This document shows positions 1 through 5,353 of a stretch of DNA of 5,540 nt, one piece after another. Positions within the stretch are counted from its first letter, which is position 1. Each line of letters starts with the position of its first letter. The DNA is from Prosthecobacter sp. Its GTDB lineage: Bacteria > Verrucomicrobiota > Verrucomicrobiia > Verrucomicrobiales > Verrucomicrobiaceae. The stretch is from positions 1 to 5,540 of the forward strand of contig JAIWOJ010000181.1 of assembly GCA_020216965.1 (NCBI GenBank). The letters run 5' to 3'. Made by a program: the position numbers and the translations under genes. The notes under the pieces are model-generated. The model was not told where the DNA came from. It saw nothing but the letters and a program-made list of their open reading frames with translations, and made no database searches.

Positions 1-411
1 CTCATATTCCAGGCAGAAGAGCATGTGCACCGTGCCGTCGCGGTCTGCGATGAGCACGGGGTTGTTGTAGGTGACCTGGGTGGTGTCCACGTTTTTCAGG
101 CGCAGGGCAAAGGCATGTTGTTGCTTGGGGCCGGGCACCTCGGCGATGTTTTGGGGGGCGCTCCAGGTCTTGCCATCATCCGTGCTGCGGCGCAGCAGGA
201 TGCGGATGTCTGACCAGTCGCCGCCTCCCTGGCGTGCCTCACACCAGGCGAGTACAGTGCCCTTGGCCGTCACGACGATGCCGGGGATGTGGTAGCGATT
301 GAAGGCGGGGTCATCGCCGATGGTGAAAAGGTCCTGCTTTTCCGGGAAGGGCTCGGCCGCCAAAGCGCGCAGGAGAAAAAAGAAAGGGGCGAGGAGAAGT
401 GTGGTTTTCAT
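1..411 (-). CDS. Secreted sialidase-like (BNR/Asp-box) protein, N-terminal part
   Basis: This is the first 137 codons of a gene that continues beyond the left edge. Residues 1-19 form a signal peptide (Lys2, a hydrophobic stretch, then ALAA before E20), so the protein is probably exported. The mature part begins like the GH33 sialidase beta-propeller: YHIPGIVVT at 40-48, LAWCEAR at 54-60, acidic D65/D68 where the catalytic Asp is expected, and a perfect Asp-box (STDDGKTW) at 76-83. Sialidases release terminal sialic acid from glycans, but many environmental members of this fold have unknown substrates. The first arginine of the catalytic triad, normally in a YRIP/FRIP motif, is His41 here, so true sialidase activity is doubtful. 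The ATG at 411 lies 20 bases after the rraA-like stop codon, so the two are probably co-transcribed. No Shine-Dalgarno sequence is seen. Family assignment is fairly sure; substrate is unknown. Confidence 0.8.
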   Translation of the reverse strand, partial: MKTTLLLAPFFFLLRALAAEPFPEKQDLFTIGDDPAFNRYHIPGIVVTAKGTVLAWCEARQGGGDWSDIRILLRRSTDDGKTWSAPQNIAEVPGPKQQHAFALRLKNVDTTQVTYNNPVLIADRDGTVHMLFCLEYE

Positions 412-431
412 GAGGATGGGGAAGTCAGTAG

Positions 432-1175
432 TTACCACTCGCCTTCACGGTGGAATTTAGCACGGGCGTTCCTGCCGAACTGGGCACCTGCCTCGGCTAG
501 GTTGCTGAGGATTTGCTCGCAGCTCAGACCTGCGCTGCCGCGTGCAGCGGGGATGACGGTCTGGCATTCATTGGCATCCATGAAGCGGGCGGCTTCGAGG
601 ATTTGTGGTTGGACCTCAGGCTCTAGGACGAGAAAGCCGTGCTTGTCTGCGTGGATCAGGTCACCGGGGCGAATGGTGCGTCCGAAGACCTCGACTTGGC
701 AGTTCCAGCGCACGGGATGCACATGGGCATGGCCGACGCAGAGACGGCGGGCAAGCGCTTTGAAGCCGGCGTTTGTCATCTCGTCCACATCGCGGATGGC
801 TCCATCCACGATGGTGCCTACGCAGCCCAGAGCGCGGTGCATGTTGCTATTCACCTCCCCCCAGAAGGAGCCAATGACGCGCGGTTTATCCAGGTCCTGC
901 ACGCAGACGATCTTTGGGCCAGGCACGCTGGCCACATAGCGGCGATAGTCATGCCATGCGTCTGGATTCGTTTCACGGTGTGATTTTTGGCTCGGTTCGA
1001 TCACGACCGTGATGGCATAGCCGATCATCGGCCCCATCTGGGGCATGAAGTCCCGAGTTTCTTCGAGATTGAAGCCATCCGCCGCTGGGTCCAGGCGGGT
1101 GATTTGCTCCCAGCCATTGTAGAGGGTGGGGGTGTTCCAGCGCTTGAGCTGGAGGAGTTCAGAGTGGGAAAGCAT
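432..1175 (-). CDS. RraA-family protein (HMG/CHA aldolase-like fold)
   Basis: A 247-residue protein of the RraA / 4-hydroxy-4-methyl-2-oxoglutarate aldolase superfamily (formerly mislabelled as menaquinone methyltransferase). Family hallmarks are the GSFWGE loop at 102-107, DGAIRDVDE at 124-132 (R128-D129-x2-E132 matches the R-D-x2-E/D substrate and metal signature of the aldolases), and a GDLIHADKHGFLVL strand near 171-184. Members cleave or decarboxylate oxo-acids with a divalent metal, or act as RNase E inhibitors; intact R-D-x2-E favours an enzyme. Its position between a sugar-sensing type regulator and a secreted glycan-directed protein suggests catabolism of a sugar-derived acid, but the substrate is not evident. 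I chose the ATG at 1175 because LSHSELLQLKRWNTPTLYNG matches the usual family N-terminus; an in-frame TTG at 1205 would add ten residues. An extended -10-like TGCTAAAAG (1204-1196) lies just upstream, without a recognisable -35. It is cytoplasmic, with no signal peptide. Confidence 0.85.
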   Translation of the reverse strand: MLSHSELLQLKRWNTPTLYNGWEQITRLDPAADGFNLEETRDFMPQMGPMIGYAITVVIEPSQKSHRETNPDAWHDYRRYVASVPGPKIVCVQDLDKPRVIGSFWGEVNSNMHRALGCVGTIVDGAIRDVDEMTNAGFKALARRLCVGHAHVHPVRWNCQVEVFGRTIRPGDLIHADKHGFLVLEPEVQPQILEAARFMDANECQTVIPAARGSAGLSCEQILSNLAEAGAQFGRNARAKFHREGEW

Positions 1176-1235
1176 GGCTGAGAACGGCAGGTAGCCTTTT
1201 AGCAAAAAAAACGCTGGGCTGTGGCTCTTTCTCCA

Positions 1236-1254
1236 TGGTCAAATGAGCTGACCA
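1236..1254. promoter_or_regulatory. Candidate operator: TGGTCA-N7-TGACCA palindrome
   Basis: A perfect 6-bp inverted repeat with a 7-base spacer (19 bp overall) sits in the roughly 100-bp region between the divergent rraA-like gene and the GntR/LacI-type regulator. It is 22 bases upstream of the regulator ATG and about 60 bases upstream of the rraA-like ATG. Spaced palindromes of this size are typical binding sites for dimeric GntR-family proteins. The simplest inference is that the neighbouring regulator binds here and controls both directions. No good -35/-10 pair for the regulator could be placed around it. Confidence 0.5.
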
Positions 1255-1267
1255 AAAGCAGGCTAGC
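1254..1267. repeat. Intergenic 14-nt repeat, copy 1 (AAAASCAGGCTAGC)
   Basis: AAAAGCAGGCTAGC here matches AAAACCAGGCTAGC at 3966-3979 at 13 of 14 positions. Both copies lie in intergenic sequence and in the same orientation. They lie about 79 bases (this copy) and 91 bases (copy 2) upstream of a minus-strand start codon. Here the repeat runs into a small AGGC/GCCT hairpin (1260-1263 with 1269-1272). Read on the minus strand this is a short stem followed by TTTT, as in the second copy. Function is unknown and chance is not excluded. Confidence 0.3.
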
Positions 1268-1276
1268 GGCCTCCCC

Positions 1277-2338
1277 ATGAATGCAGTCCCCCAGCGGCCA
1301 TCCCTCGTCACCCTCAGTGCTGAATTTTTGCGTGAAGCGCTCGGGCGCGGAGAATGGGTGGACTTTCTCCCCTCTGAGCGTGCCCTCTGCGCGCGCTTGC
1401 GCATCAGCCGCCCGACTTTGCGCGCGGTTTTGGTGCAGTTGGAGCGTGAGGGCGTGCTCAGCGCCGTGGAAAAGAAAAGGAGACGCATCTTGTCCACGAA
1501 GGCACAGCGCTGCCCGGTGAAGGGGGGAAGTATCGCGCTGCTCACCCCTGTGCCTGCCCAGCAAATGCCGCCTTTTGTGCTGTTTTGGCTGGATGCCCTG
1601 CGTGAACTGCTGGCAGATGCCGGGCACCCGATGCAGGTGCATGTCAGTGCGCGAGATTTTCATGATAACCCGGCACTGAGTCTGCGAAAGCTGACGACGC
1701 GCGTGAATGCCGCTGCCTGGGTGCTCTTTCGCTCCTCCGCAGCCATCCAGGGCTGGTTTGCAGGCCAGGGCATCCCTACGGTGGTCGCGGGCTCCTGCGC
1801 TCAAGGGGTGGACTTGCCTTCGGTGGATATCGACTACCGCGCAGCCTGCCGCCATGCAGCCGTGATGCTGAGGCAAAAGGGGCACCTCACGCAGGCGCTG
1901 CTGCTGCCAGAGCCTGCCCATGGTGGGGATGAAGAGAGTGCGCAGGGCTTTCTGGAGGCATTCCCTGAGGGCAGCGCTGAACTGCATGTACTGCGGCATC
2001 AGGAGAGCGTGGCAGACCTCGTGGATTGCCTAGAGCGCGCGCAGAGGCTGCGTCCCGCGCCCACGGCGCTTGTCGTAGCCCGCTCTCACCATGCCCTGAC
2101 GGTCATCACTCACCTCTTGCGGCAGGGTTACCACCCTGGGCGTGACATTGCCGTGGTCTCGCGTGATGACGATGCCTTCCTCGCGCACCTTGTGCCTGAG
2201 ATGACACGCTACTCTGTGGACCCAGCAAAATTTGCCAAGAGGCTCTCCAGGCTGGTGCTGGAGCTGGTCGAGACGGGGCGTGCGGGCCTGTCTCCTGTGC
2301 GGTTGGTGCCTAGCCTCAAGATTGGCAAGACCGTGTGA
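1277..2338 (+). CDS. GntR-type HTH / LacI-like sensor transcription regulator
   Basis: A 353-residue cytoplasmic DNA-binding regulator. Residues about 10-75 form a GntR-type winged helix-turn-helix: LPSERALCARLRISRPTL at 31-48, then the recognition-helix end and wing entry QLEREGVL at 54-61, followed by a basic KKRRR segment. From about residue 84 (GGSIALLTPVP) to the end it resembles the periplasmic-binding-protein-like effector domain of LacI/GalR proteins, including the DIDYRAACRHAAVMLRQKGH segment and DIAVVSRDDDAFLAHLVPEM near 290-309, followed by TRYSVDP. Such hybrids usually sense sugars or related small molecules, and they are common in Verrucomicrobia, Planctomycetes and Lentisphaerae. 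The gene is divergent from the rraA-like/sialidase-like pair, its probable target, with a palindromic operator candidate between them. The ATG at 1277 gives the expected N-terminus just before the HTH; it lacks a Shine-Dalgarno sequence and is preceded by CCTCCCC. Its stop lies 5 bases from the stop of the convergent cobA-hemD gene. The ligand is unknown. Confidence 0.9.
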   Translation: MNAVPQRPSLVTLSAEFLREALGRGEWVDFLPSERALCARLRISRPTLRAVLVQLEREGVLSAVEKKRRRILSTKAQRCPVKGGSIALLTPVPAQQMPPFVLFWLDALRELLADAGHPMQVHVSARDFHDNPALSLRKLTTRVNAAAWVLFRSSAAIQGWFAGQGIPTVVAGSCAQGVDLPSVDIDYRAACRHAAVMLRQKGHLTQALLLPEPAHGGDEESAQGFLEAFPEGSAELHVLRHQESVADLVDCLERAQRLRPAPTALVVARSHHALTVITHLLRQGYHPGRDIAVVSRDDDAFLAHLVPEMTRYSVDPAKFAKRLSRLVLELVETGRAGLSPVRLVPSLKIGKTV

Positions 2339-2343
2339 GCGCT

Positions 2344-3875
2344 TTACGACCAGTGGCGCACGATCGCATCCACCAGGCCGGGGATGCTGTGCTCTGTCGC
2401 GGCTACGTCCACCTTCAATCCGTGCCGTTTCACCGCAGCGCTGGTCACAGGGCCGATGGAGGCCACCCTGCACCCCTCTGGCAAAGGCACGCCTAGATCC
2501 ATGAAGTGATCCACGGTGCTCGCGCTGGTAAAGGTAATCATGTCTGCGCCTTCATTTTTCAGTCGAGCCAGGGCTTCCAAGTTGTCTTCTTTTTCTGGCA
2601 CGGTGCGGTAAGCGATGGCCTCGTCCACGATGGCCCCTAGGCGCGTCAGCTCTTTGGCGATCACTTCCCGCGTTTCCTCGGCCTTGACCCAGAGGATGGA
2701 GACGTTTTCCAGGTTTTGGTGATCGCTCAGAGCCTTCACCAGTCCCTCCGCCACAAAGTCTTTCTCAGGCATCAGGTCCACCGCCAGGTGCCTCGCGCGC
2801 ACTTTTTCGGCCGTGCCTGGGCCGATGCAGGCGATGCGGGCACCGCCGATGCTGCGTGCGTCGCTGTAGAGCTTGTCAAACATGCGGAAGAAGGCATCCA
2901 CGCCGTTTGGACTGGTGAAAATGATCCACTCGTAAGTATGACAGTCCTGCACGAGCTCGCCAAAGGCCAAGCGGTCCTTGGGCTCGGCGATTTTGATAGT
3001 CGGCAGCTCGATCACATCTGCGCCTAGGTCGCGCAGCTTGCGGCTGAGCACACCGACCTGCTGGCGGGTGCGGGTGACGACGATTTTTTTGCCAAAAAGA
3101 GGGCGGTTCTCAAACCAATTGATGCGCTCACGCTCCGTCACCACATTCCCCACGACAGCCACGGCAGGAGCTTTAAAGCCGGTCTCCGCCACGCGCTGGG
3201 CCATCGTGCCTAGGGTGGCTACCAGCGTCTGCTGTTTGCCATGCGTGCCCCAGCGCACGAGGGCCATCGGGGTTTCAGGATCAGCCCCGTGTTTCATGAG
3301 TTCTCCGGTGATTTCTGCCATCCTCTCCACGCCCATGAGAAAAACCTTGGTGCCATCTGCCGCAGCCAGCTTGGCATAGTCCAGGCTTGTCTCCGCTTTG
3401 GTGGGATCTTCATGTCCGGTGAAAATGGTGAGTTGAGAGGCATGGTCACGATGCGTGACGGGGATGCCTGCATAAGCCGGTGCCGCGATGGCGCTGGTGA
3501 TGCCTGGCACGATCTCAAAGCGCACACCAGCCTGAGCCAGCTCCGCAGCCTCTTCGGCACCCCGGCCAAACAGCACGGGATCACCCCCTTTAGCCGCGTG
3601 ACCACTTTGCCCTCGCGCGTCAGTTTCACAATCAAACCATTGATCTGATCCTGTGGCAGCGCGTGATCGCCTGCCTTTTTCCCCACATAAATCTTCTCCG
3701 CACCCTCTTTGGCGTAGCGGAGGAAATCGTTGTTGCTCAGGTAATCATAGACCAGGACATCCGCTGCTTCGATGCACTCTTTGCCCTTGATCGTGAGCAG
3801 GCCAGGGTCTCCCGGACCCGCGCCGACGAGGTAGCAGATGCCAGGAGAAGGGGAGGATGGGGTCTTGGAAGCCAT
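2344..3875 (-). CDS. cobA/hemD: CobA-HemD fusion (uroporphyrinogen-III methyltransferase/synthase), apparent frameshift
   Basis: Two tetrapyrrole enzymes in one polypeptide. The N-terminal SUMT domain (SAM-dependent) methylates uroporphyrinogen III to precorrin-2 for siroheme and cobalamin. It shows the SAM-binding start VGAGPGDPGLLT (17-28), RLKG|GDPVLFGRG (94-106), VPGITSAIAAPAYAGIPVTHR (about 123-143), the FLMGVERM segment (about 179-186) and APAVAVVGNVV (about 236-246). The C-terminal domain from about 261 (FGKKIVVTRTRQQ) is uroporphyrinogen-III synthase, which closes hydroxymethylbilane to uroporphyrinogen III. It shows IIFTSPNGVDAFF, ILWVKAEETRE, ITFTSASTVDHF and VASIGPVTSAAVKRHGLKV. 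The frame breaks after Gly97: the strand has five G where six would restore GGDP and give a 510-residue protein, the expected length. As written, the first frame continues as nonsense to a stop at 3294. The second frame, entered by a GTG at 3576, lacks the SAM-binding N-terminus. The start at 3875 is chosen over 3920 because the extra 15 residues are not family-like. Identity is sure; integrity is not. Confidence 0.88.
3584..3588 (-). other. Frameshift point in cobA-hemD (G5 run)
   Basis: On the coding strand the sequence reads CTA AAG GGG GTG ATC, giving Leu-Lys-Gly-Val-Ile. One more G gives CTA AAG GGG GGT GAT CCC, restoring the conserved LKGGDP of SUMT enzymes, and the reading frame then stays open to the HemD stop. 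A single missing base in a homopolymer is therefore the simplest description. The same result would come from a -1 ribosomal slip on A-AAG-GGG. A weak stem (TTGGC/GCCGA, loop of 6) lies about 15 bases downstream, further than is usual for a frameshift stimulator. Confidence 0.85.
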
Positions 3876-3964
3876 GAGAAAACGCAGATGACATGGTGTC
3901 GAGCAGGCCAGCGGCTGCAAATGATGAGATGCAGTGCTCCGTATCCGGGGAACGGAAACACATG

Positions 3965-3993
3965 AAAAACCAGGCTAGCACAGAGGGCTGCCT
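3965..3993 (-). terminator. Possible weak rho-independent terminator after tadA
   Basis: Read on the minus strand, AGGCAGC (3993-3987), a 7-base loop, and GCTAGCCT (3979-3972, one bulged A) form a 7-bp stem. It is followed by GG and five T (3969-3965) and starts 27 bases after the tadA stop. The T-run is short and the stem imperfect, so termination would be partial at best. It would separate the hydrolase-tadA unit from cobA-hemD. Confidence 0.35.
3966..3979. repeat. Intergenic 14-nt repeat, copy 2 (AAAASCAGGCTAGC)
   Basis: The partner of the copy at 1254-1267, with one mismatch (AAAACCAGGCTAGC). It lies in the 145-bp gap between tadA and cobA-hemD and overlaps one arm and the T-run of the terminator-like hairpin. 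The match may therefore reflect a shared hairpin-plus-T-tract element rather than a protein-binding site. Confidence 0.3.
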
Positions 3994-4020
3994 ATTCCCC
4001 CCAGGAGGTGGTCAGAAGGG

Positions 4021-4590
4021 CTAAGGTCCATCAAAGGACGGTGTGCTTGAGGTGGCATCCATGGTGGCACCTTTTTGGTGCGGCAGACCTGCACTTTTCC
4101 GCCGTCGGGCCTCAGCAAAAAACGCCTTGAGCAGCCCCACGCACTCGTCGCTCAGGACGCCTTGAGTGATCTCGCAGCGGTGGTTGAGATTGGGCGCTTG
4201 CAGGAGATTCCAAAATCCGCCCGCCGCACCGCCTTTCCCATCCGGGCAGCCAAAGATGACCCGCCTCACGCGGCAGTGAACGATAGCGCCCGCGCACATG
4301 GGACAGGGCTCTTTGGTCACATAGAGGTCGCAGTCGGCCAGGCGCCAGTCCTCCAGAGCACTTTCGGCCTGGGTCAGGGCCAGCATTTCCGCATGGGCGG
4401 TGGCGTCCTTGAGCGTCTCCACCTGGTTCCAGGCACGCGCGATCACACGCCCCTGATGCACGATGACCGCGCCGATGGGGACCTCGTCCAGCCGTGCGGC
4501 CTTGCGCGCCATGCGTAGCGCCTCACGCATGAAGTGCTCATCTGAGTTGAGGATGAGGGGCGGGTCAATGGATTGGAGGGATTCGCTCAT
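4021..4590 (-). CDS. tadA: tRNA adenosine(34) deaminase TadA
   Basis: A 189-residue zinc deaminase that converts adenosine-34 to inosine in the anticodon of tRNA-Arg(ACG), allowing decoding of CGU, CGC and CGA. The cytidine/deoxycytidylate-deaminase-type active site is complete: TAHAEM with the zinc ligand H66 and proton-shuttle E68, and EPCPMCAGAIVH with zinc ligands C96 and C99. Other TadA features are VPIGAVIV (37-44), LYVTKEPC, the GKGGAAGG segment (118-125), NLNHRCEITQGVL (134-146) and the FFAEARRRK end (157-165). About 24 polar residues extend past the usual C-terminus. The ATG at 4590 lies 5 bases after the stop of the upstream hydrolase, so the two are probably one transcript. TadA, rather than a guanine or cytosine deaminase, is supported by motif spacing and the C-terminal helix. 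Confidence 0.95.
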   Translation of the reverse strand: MSESLQSIDPPLILNSDEHFMREALRMARKAARLDEVPIGAVIVHQGRVIARAWNQVETLKDATAHAEMLALTQAESALEDWRLADCDLYVTKEPCPMCAGAIVHCRVRRVIFGCPDGKGGAAGGFWNLLQAPNLNHRCEITQGVLSDECVGLLKAFFAEARRRKSAGLPHQKGATMDATSSTPSFDGP

Positions 4591-4595
4591 GAGGG

Positions 4596-5222
4596 TCAGG
4601 CAGCGGCTCCGACAAAGGGGTTTTCCTCTCTTTCTCGGCCGATGGTCGTGTCATCGCCATGCCCAGGATAAACCCGCGTGGCATCTGGCAGCGGCCAAAG
4701 ATCGCGCTCGATCCCTGTGGCGAGCTGGGAGAAAGAGCCGCCAGGAAAGTCGGTGCGGCCTACACCATCCAAGAAAAGCACATCCCCGCCAAAAAGCAGG
4801 CCCTCACTTGGTAGGTAAAAGCACAGGCTGTCGGGAGAGTGGCCGGGTATGTGAAAGAGCTGCACCTTCAAGGTACCTAGCTCTAGACTGGCCCGTCCCT
4901 CCAGGACCACATCCACGGTGAAATCTGGAACGGCAAATGCAGAGCCAGTCACCGCGCCATACAGGCGCTCCAGCGTCAGATCATGAGAAAAGGCAGCCCA
5001 GGCATAAACCGCGCAGCCATGGTCATGCGCCACCGCGGAGGCATCAAGCACATGGTCAAAGTGCTGATGCGTGAGCAAGAGAGCGTCCACTTTCACCCCC
5101 TGCTGATGCAGCCATGGGGCGATACCCTCAGGGGCATCCACCAGCAGAGTGATGTCTGCCACGCGGACAAGGTAGCCGTTGGTTTGGGCGATGCCGCCGG
5201 TGAAGGTGGAGATCTCAATCAT
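4596..5222 (-). CDS. MBL-fold metallo-hydrolase (glyoxalase II-like)
   Basis: A 208-residue cytoplasmic metallo-beta-lactamase-fold hydrolase. It carries all metal ligands for a binuclear centre: THQHFDH at 51-57 (H52, H54, D56, H57), H128 in HIPGHSPDS (124-132), D147 in FGGDVLF and H188 in YPGHGDDT. The GRTDFPGGS segment (155-163) and the ending TTIGREREENPFV are characteristic of the compact glyoxalase II-like group, often annotated as hydroxyacylglutathione hydrolase-like or YcbL-type. It lacks the long C-terminal substrate domain of classical GloB. The reaction is probably hydrolysis of a thioester or related ester; the exact substrate cannot be read from sequence. It is the first gene of a two-gene unit with tadA (5-base gap), a pairing that need not be functional. 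The ATG at 5222 gives the normal N-terminus; GACTCC precedes it and there is no Shine-Dalgarno sequence. Confidence 0.9.
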   Translation of the reverse strand: MIEISTFTGGIAQTNGYLVRVADITLLVDAPEGIAPWLHQQGVKVDALLLTHQHFDHVLDASAVAHDHGCAVYAWAAFSHDLTLERLYGAVTGSAFAVPDFTVDVVLEGRASLELGTLKVQLFHIPGHSPDSLCFYLPSEGLLFGGDVLFLDGVGRTDFPGGSFSQLATGIERDLWPLPDATRVYPGHGDDTTIGREREENPFVGAAA

Positions 5223-5229
5223 GGAGTCG

Positions 5230-5240
5230 AGGTCTGACCT
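5230..5240. promoter_or_regulatory. Short palindrome AGGTC-T-GACCT
   Basis: A perfect 11-bp palindrome around a central T, located 8 bases upstream of the MBL-hydrolase start. It overlaps the -10/transcription-start region of the candidate promoter there, a position where a repressor could act. It shares the GGTC/GACC core with the 1236-1254 palindrome, but the arms are short and chance is plausible. Confidence 0.25.
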
Positions 5241-5266
5241 AAATCCCTGCTGGTCGGCTTTGTCAA
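5238..5266 (-). promoter_or_regulatory. Candidate sigma-70-type promoter for the hydrolase-tadA unit
   Basis: On the minus strand there is an exact TTGACA (5266-5261), a 17-base spacer and a poor -10 match, TTTAGG (5243-5238, three of six). Transcription would start near 5231, giving a leader of only about nine bases before the ATG at 5222. The -35 is convincing; the -10 is not. Confidence 0.3.
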
Positions 5267-5306
5267 AACATGCTCCGCTGCTCTTGGACAGAAAAAGAGA
5301 CCAGCA
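5248..5306. repeat. 8-bp inverted repeat TGCTGGTC ... GACCAGCA
   Basis: Perfect 8-bp arms at 5248-5255 and 5299-5306, separated by 43 bases, within the divergent intergenic region. The left arm lies in the spacer of the candidate hydrolase promoter. It could be two half-sites for a looping regulator or a long-range stem, or it could be chance, since one such pair in a region this size is not very unlikely. Confidence 0.25.
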
Positions 5307-5322
5307 AAGGAGGCGTGACGCC
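5306..5322 (+). other. Shine-Dalgarno-like AAAGGAGG joined to a GGCGT-G-ACGCC hairpin
   Basis: AAAGGAGG (5306-5313) is the only strong Shine-Dalgarno match ahead of any gene start in the window, but it lies 40 bases before the ATG at 5354. The overlapping palindrome GGCGT-G-ACGCC (5312-5322) could fold over its end. A GTG at 5315 is in frame with the downstream gene but reaches TAG at 5330 after five codons. It is probably not the ribosome binding site of the downstream gene. Confidence 0.2.
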
Positions 5323-5353
5323 GCGCCGTTAGTTCGTGCACATCGCTACTGCT

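Noticed and set aside
289..939. Long plus-strand open frame (216 codons) opposite the rraA-like gene
   Set aside because: It is antisense to a clear RraA-family protein, its translation is rich in Arg, Ser and Trp without any recognisable motif, and it is explained by the codon bias of the opposite strand.
1176..1205. TTG at 1205 as the start of the rraA-like gene
   Set aside because: The ATG at 1175 matches the usual family N-terminus and is a stronger start codon; the upstream ten residues are not supported by any motif or ribosome binding site.
1204..1211. Run of eight A as a regulatory or phase-variable tract
   Set aside because: It lies outside the coding region if the rraA-like gene starts at 1175 and is not at a convincing promoter spacer position; it may simply be AT-rich leader DNA.
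1199..1999. Minus-strand open frame (266 codons) inside the regulator
   Set aside because: It is antisense to a well-supported GntR/LacI-type regulator; the translation has low-complexity His/Arg/Gln content and no family features.
2339..2343. Bidirectional terminator between the convergent regulator and cobA-hemD
   Set aside because: The gap is only 5 bases, and no GC-rich hairpin with flanking T/A tracts was seen around the two stop codons.
2344..3576. A stand-alone gene starting at the GTG at 3576
   Set aside because: It would begin in the middle of the conserved GGDPVLFGRG motif and lack the SAM-binding N-terminus that is present in the adjacent frame, so it is the second half of a frameshifted gene.
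3876..3920. Upstream ATG at 3920 as the cobA start
   Set aside because: The added 15 residues do not resemble SUMT N-termini; the ATG at 3875 places VGAGPGDPG at a normal distance from the start.
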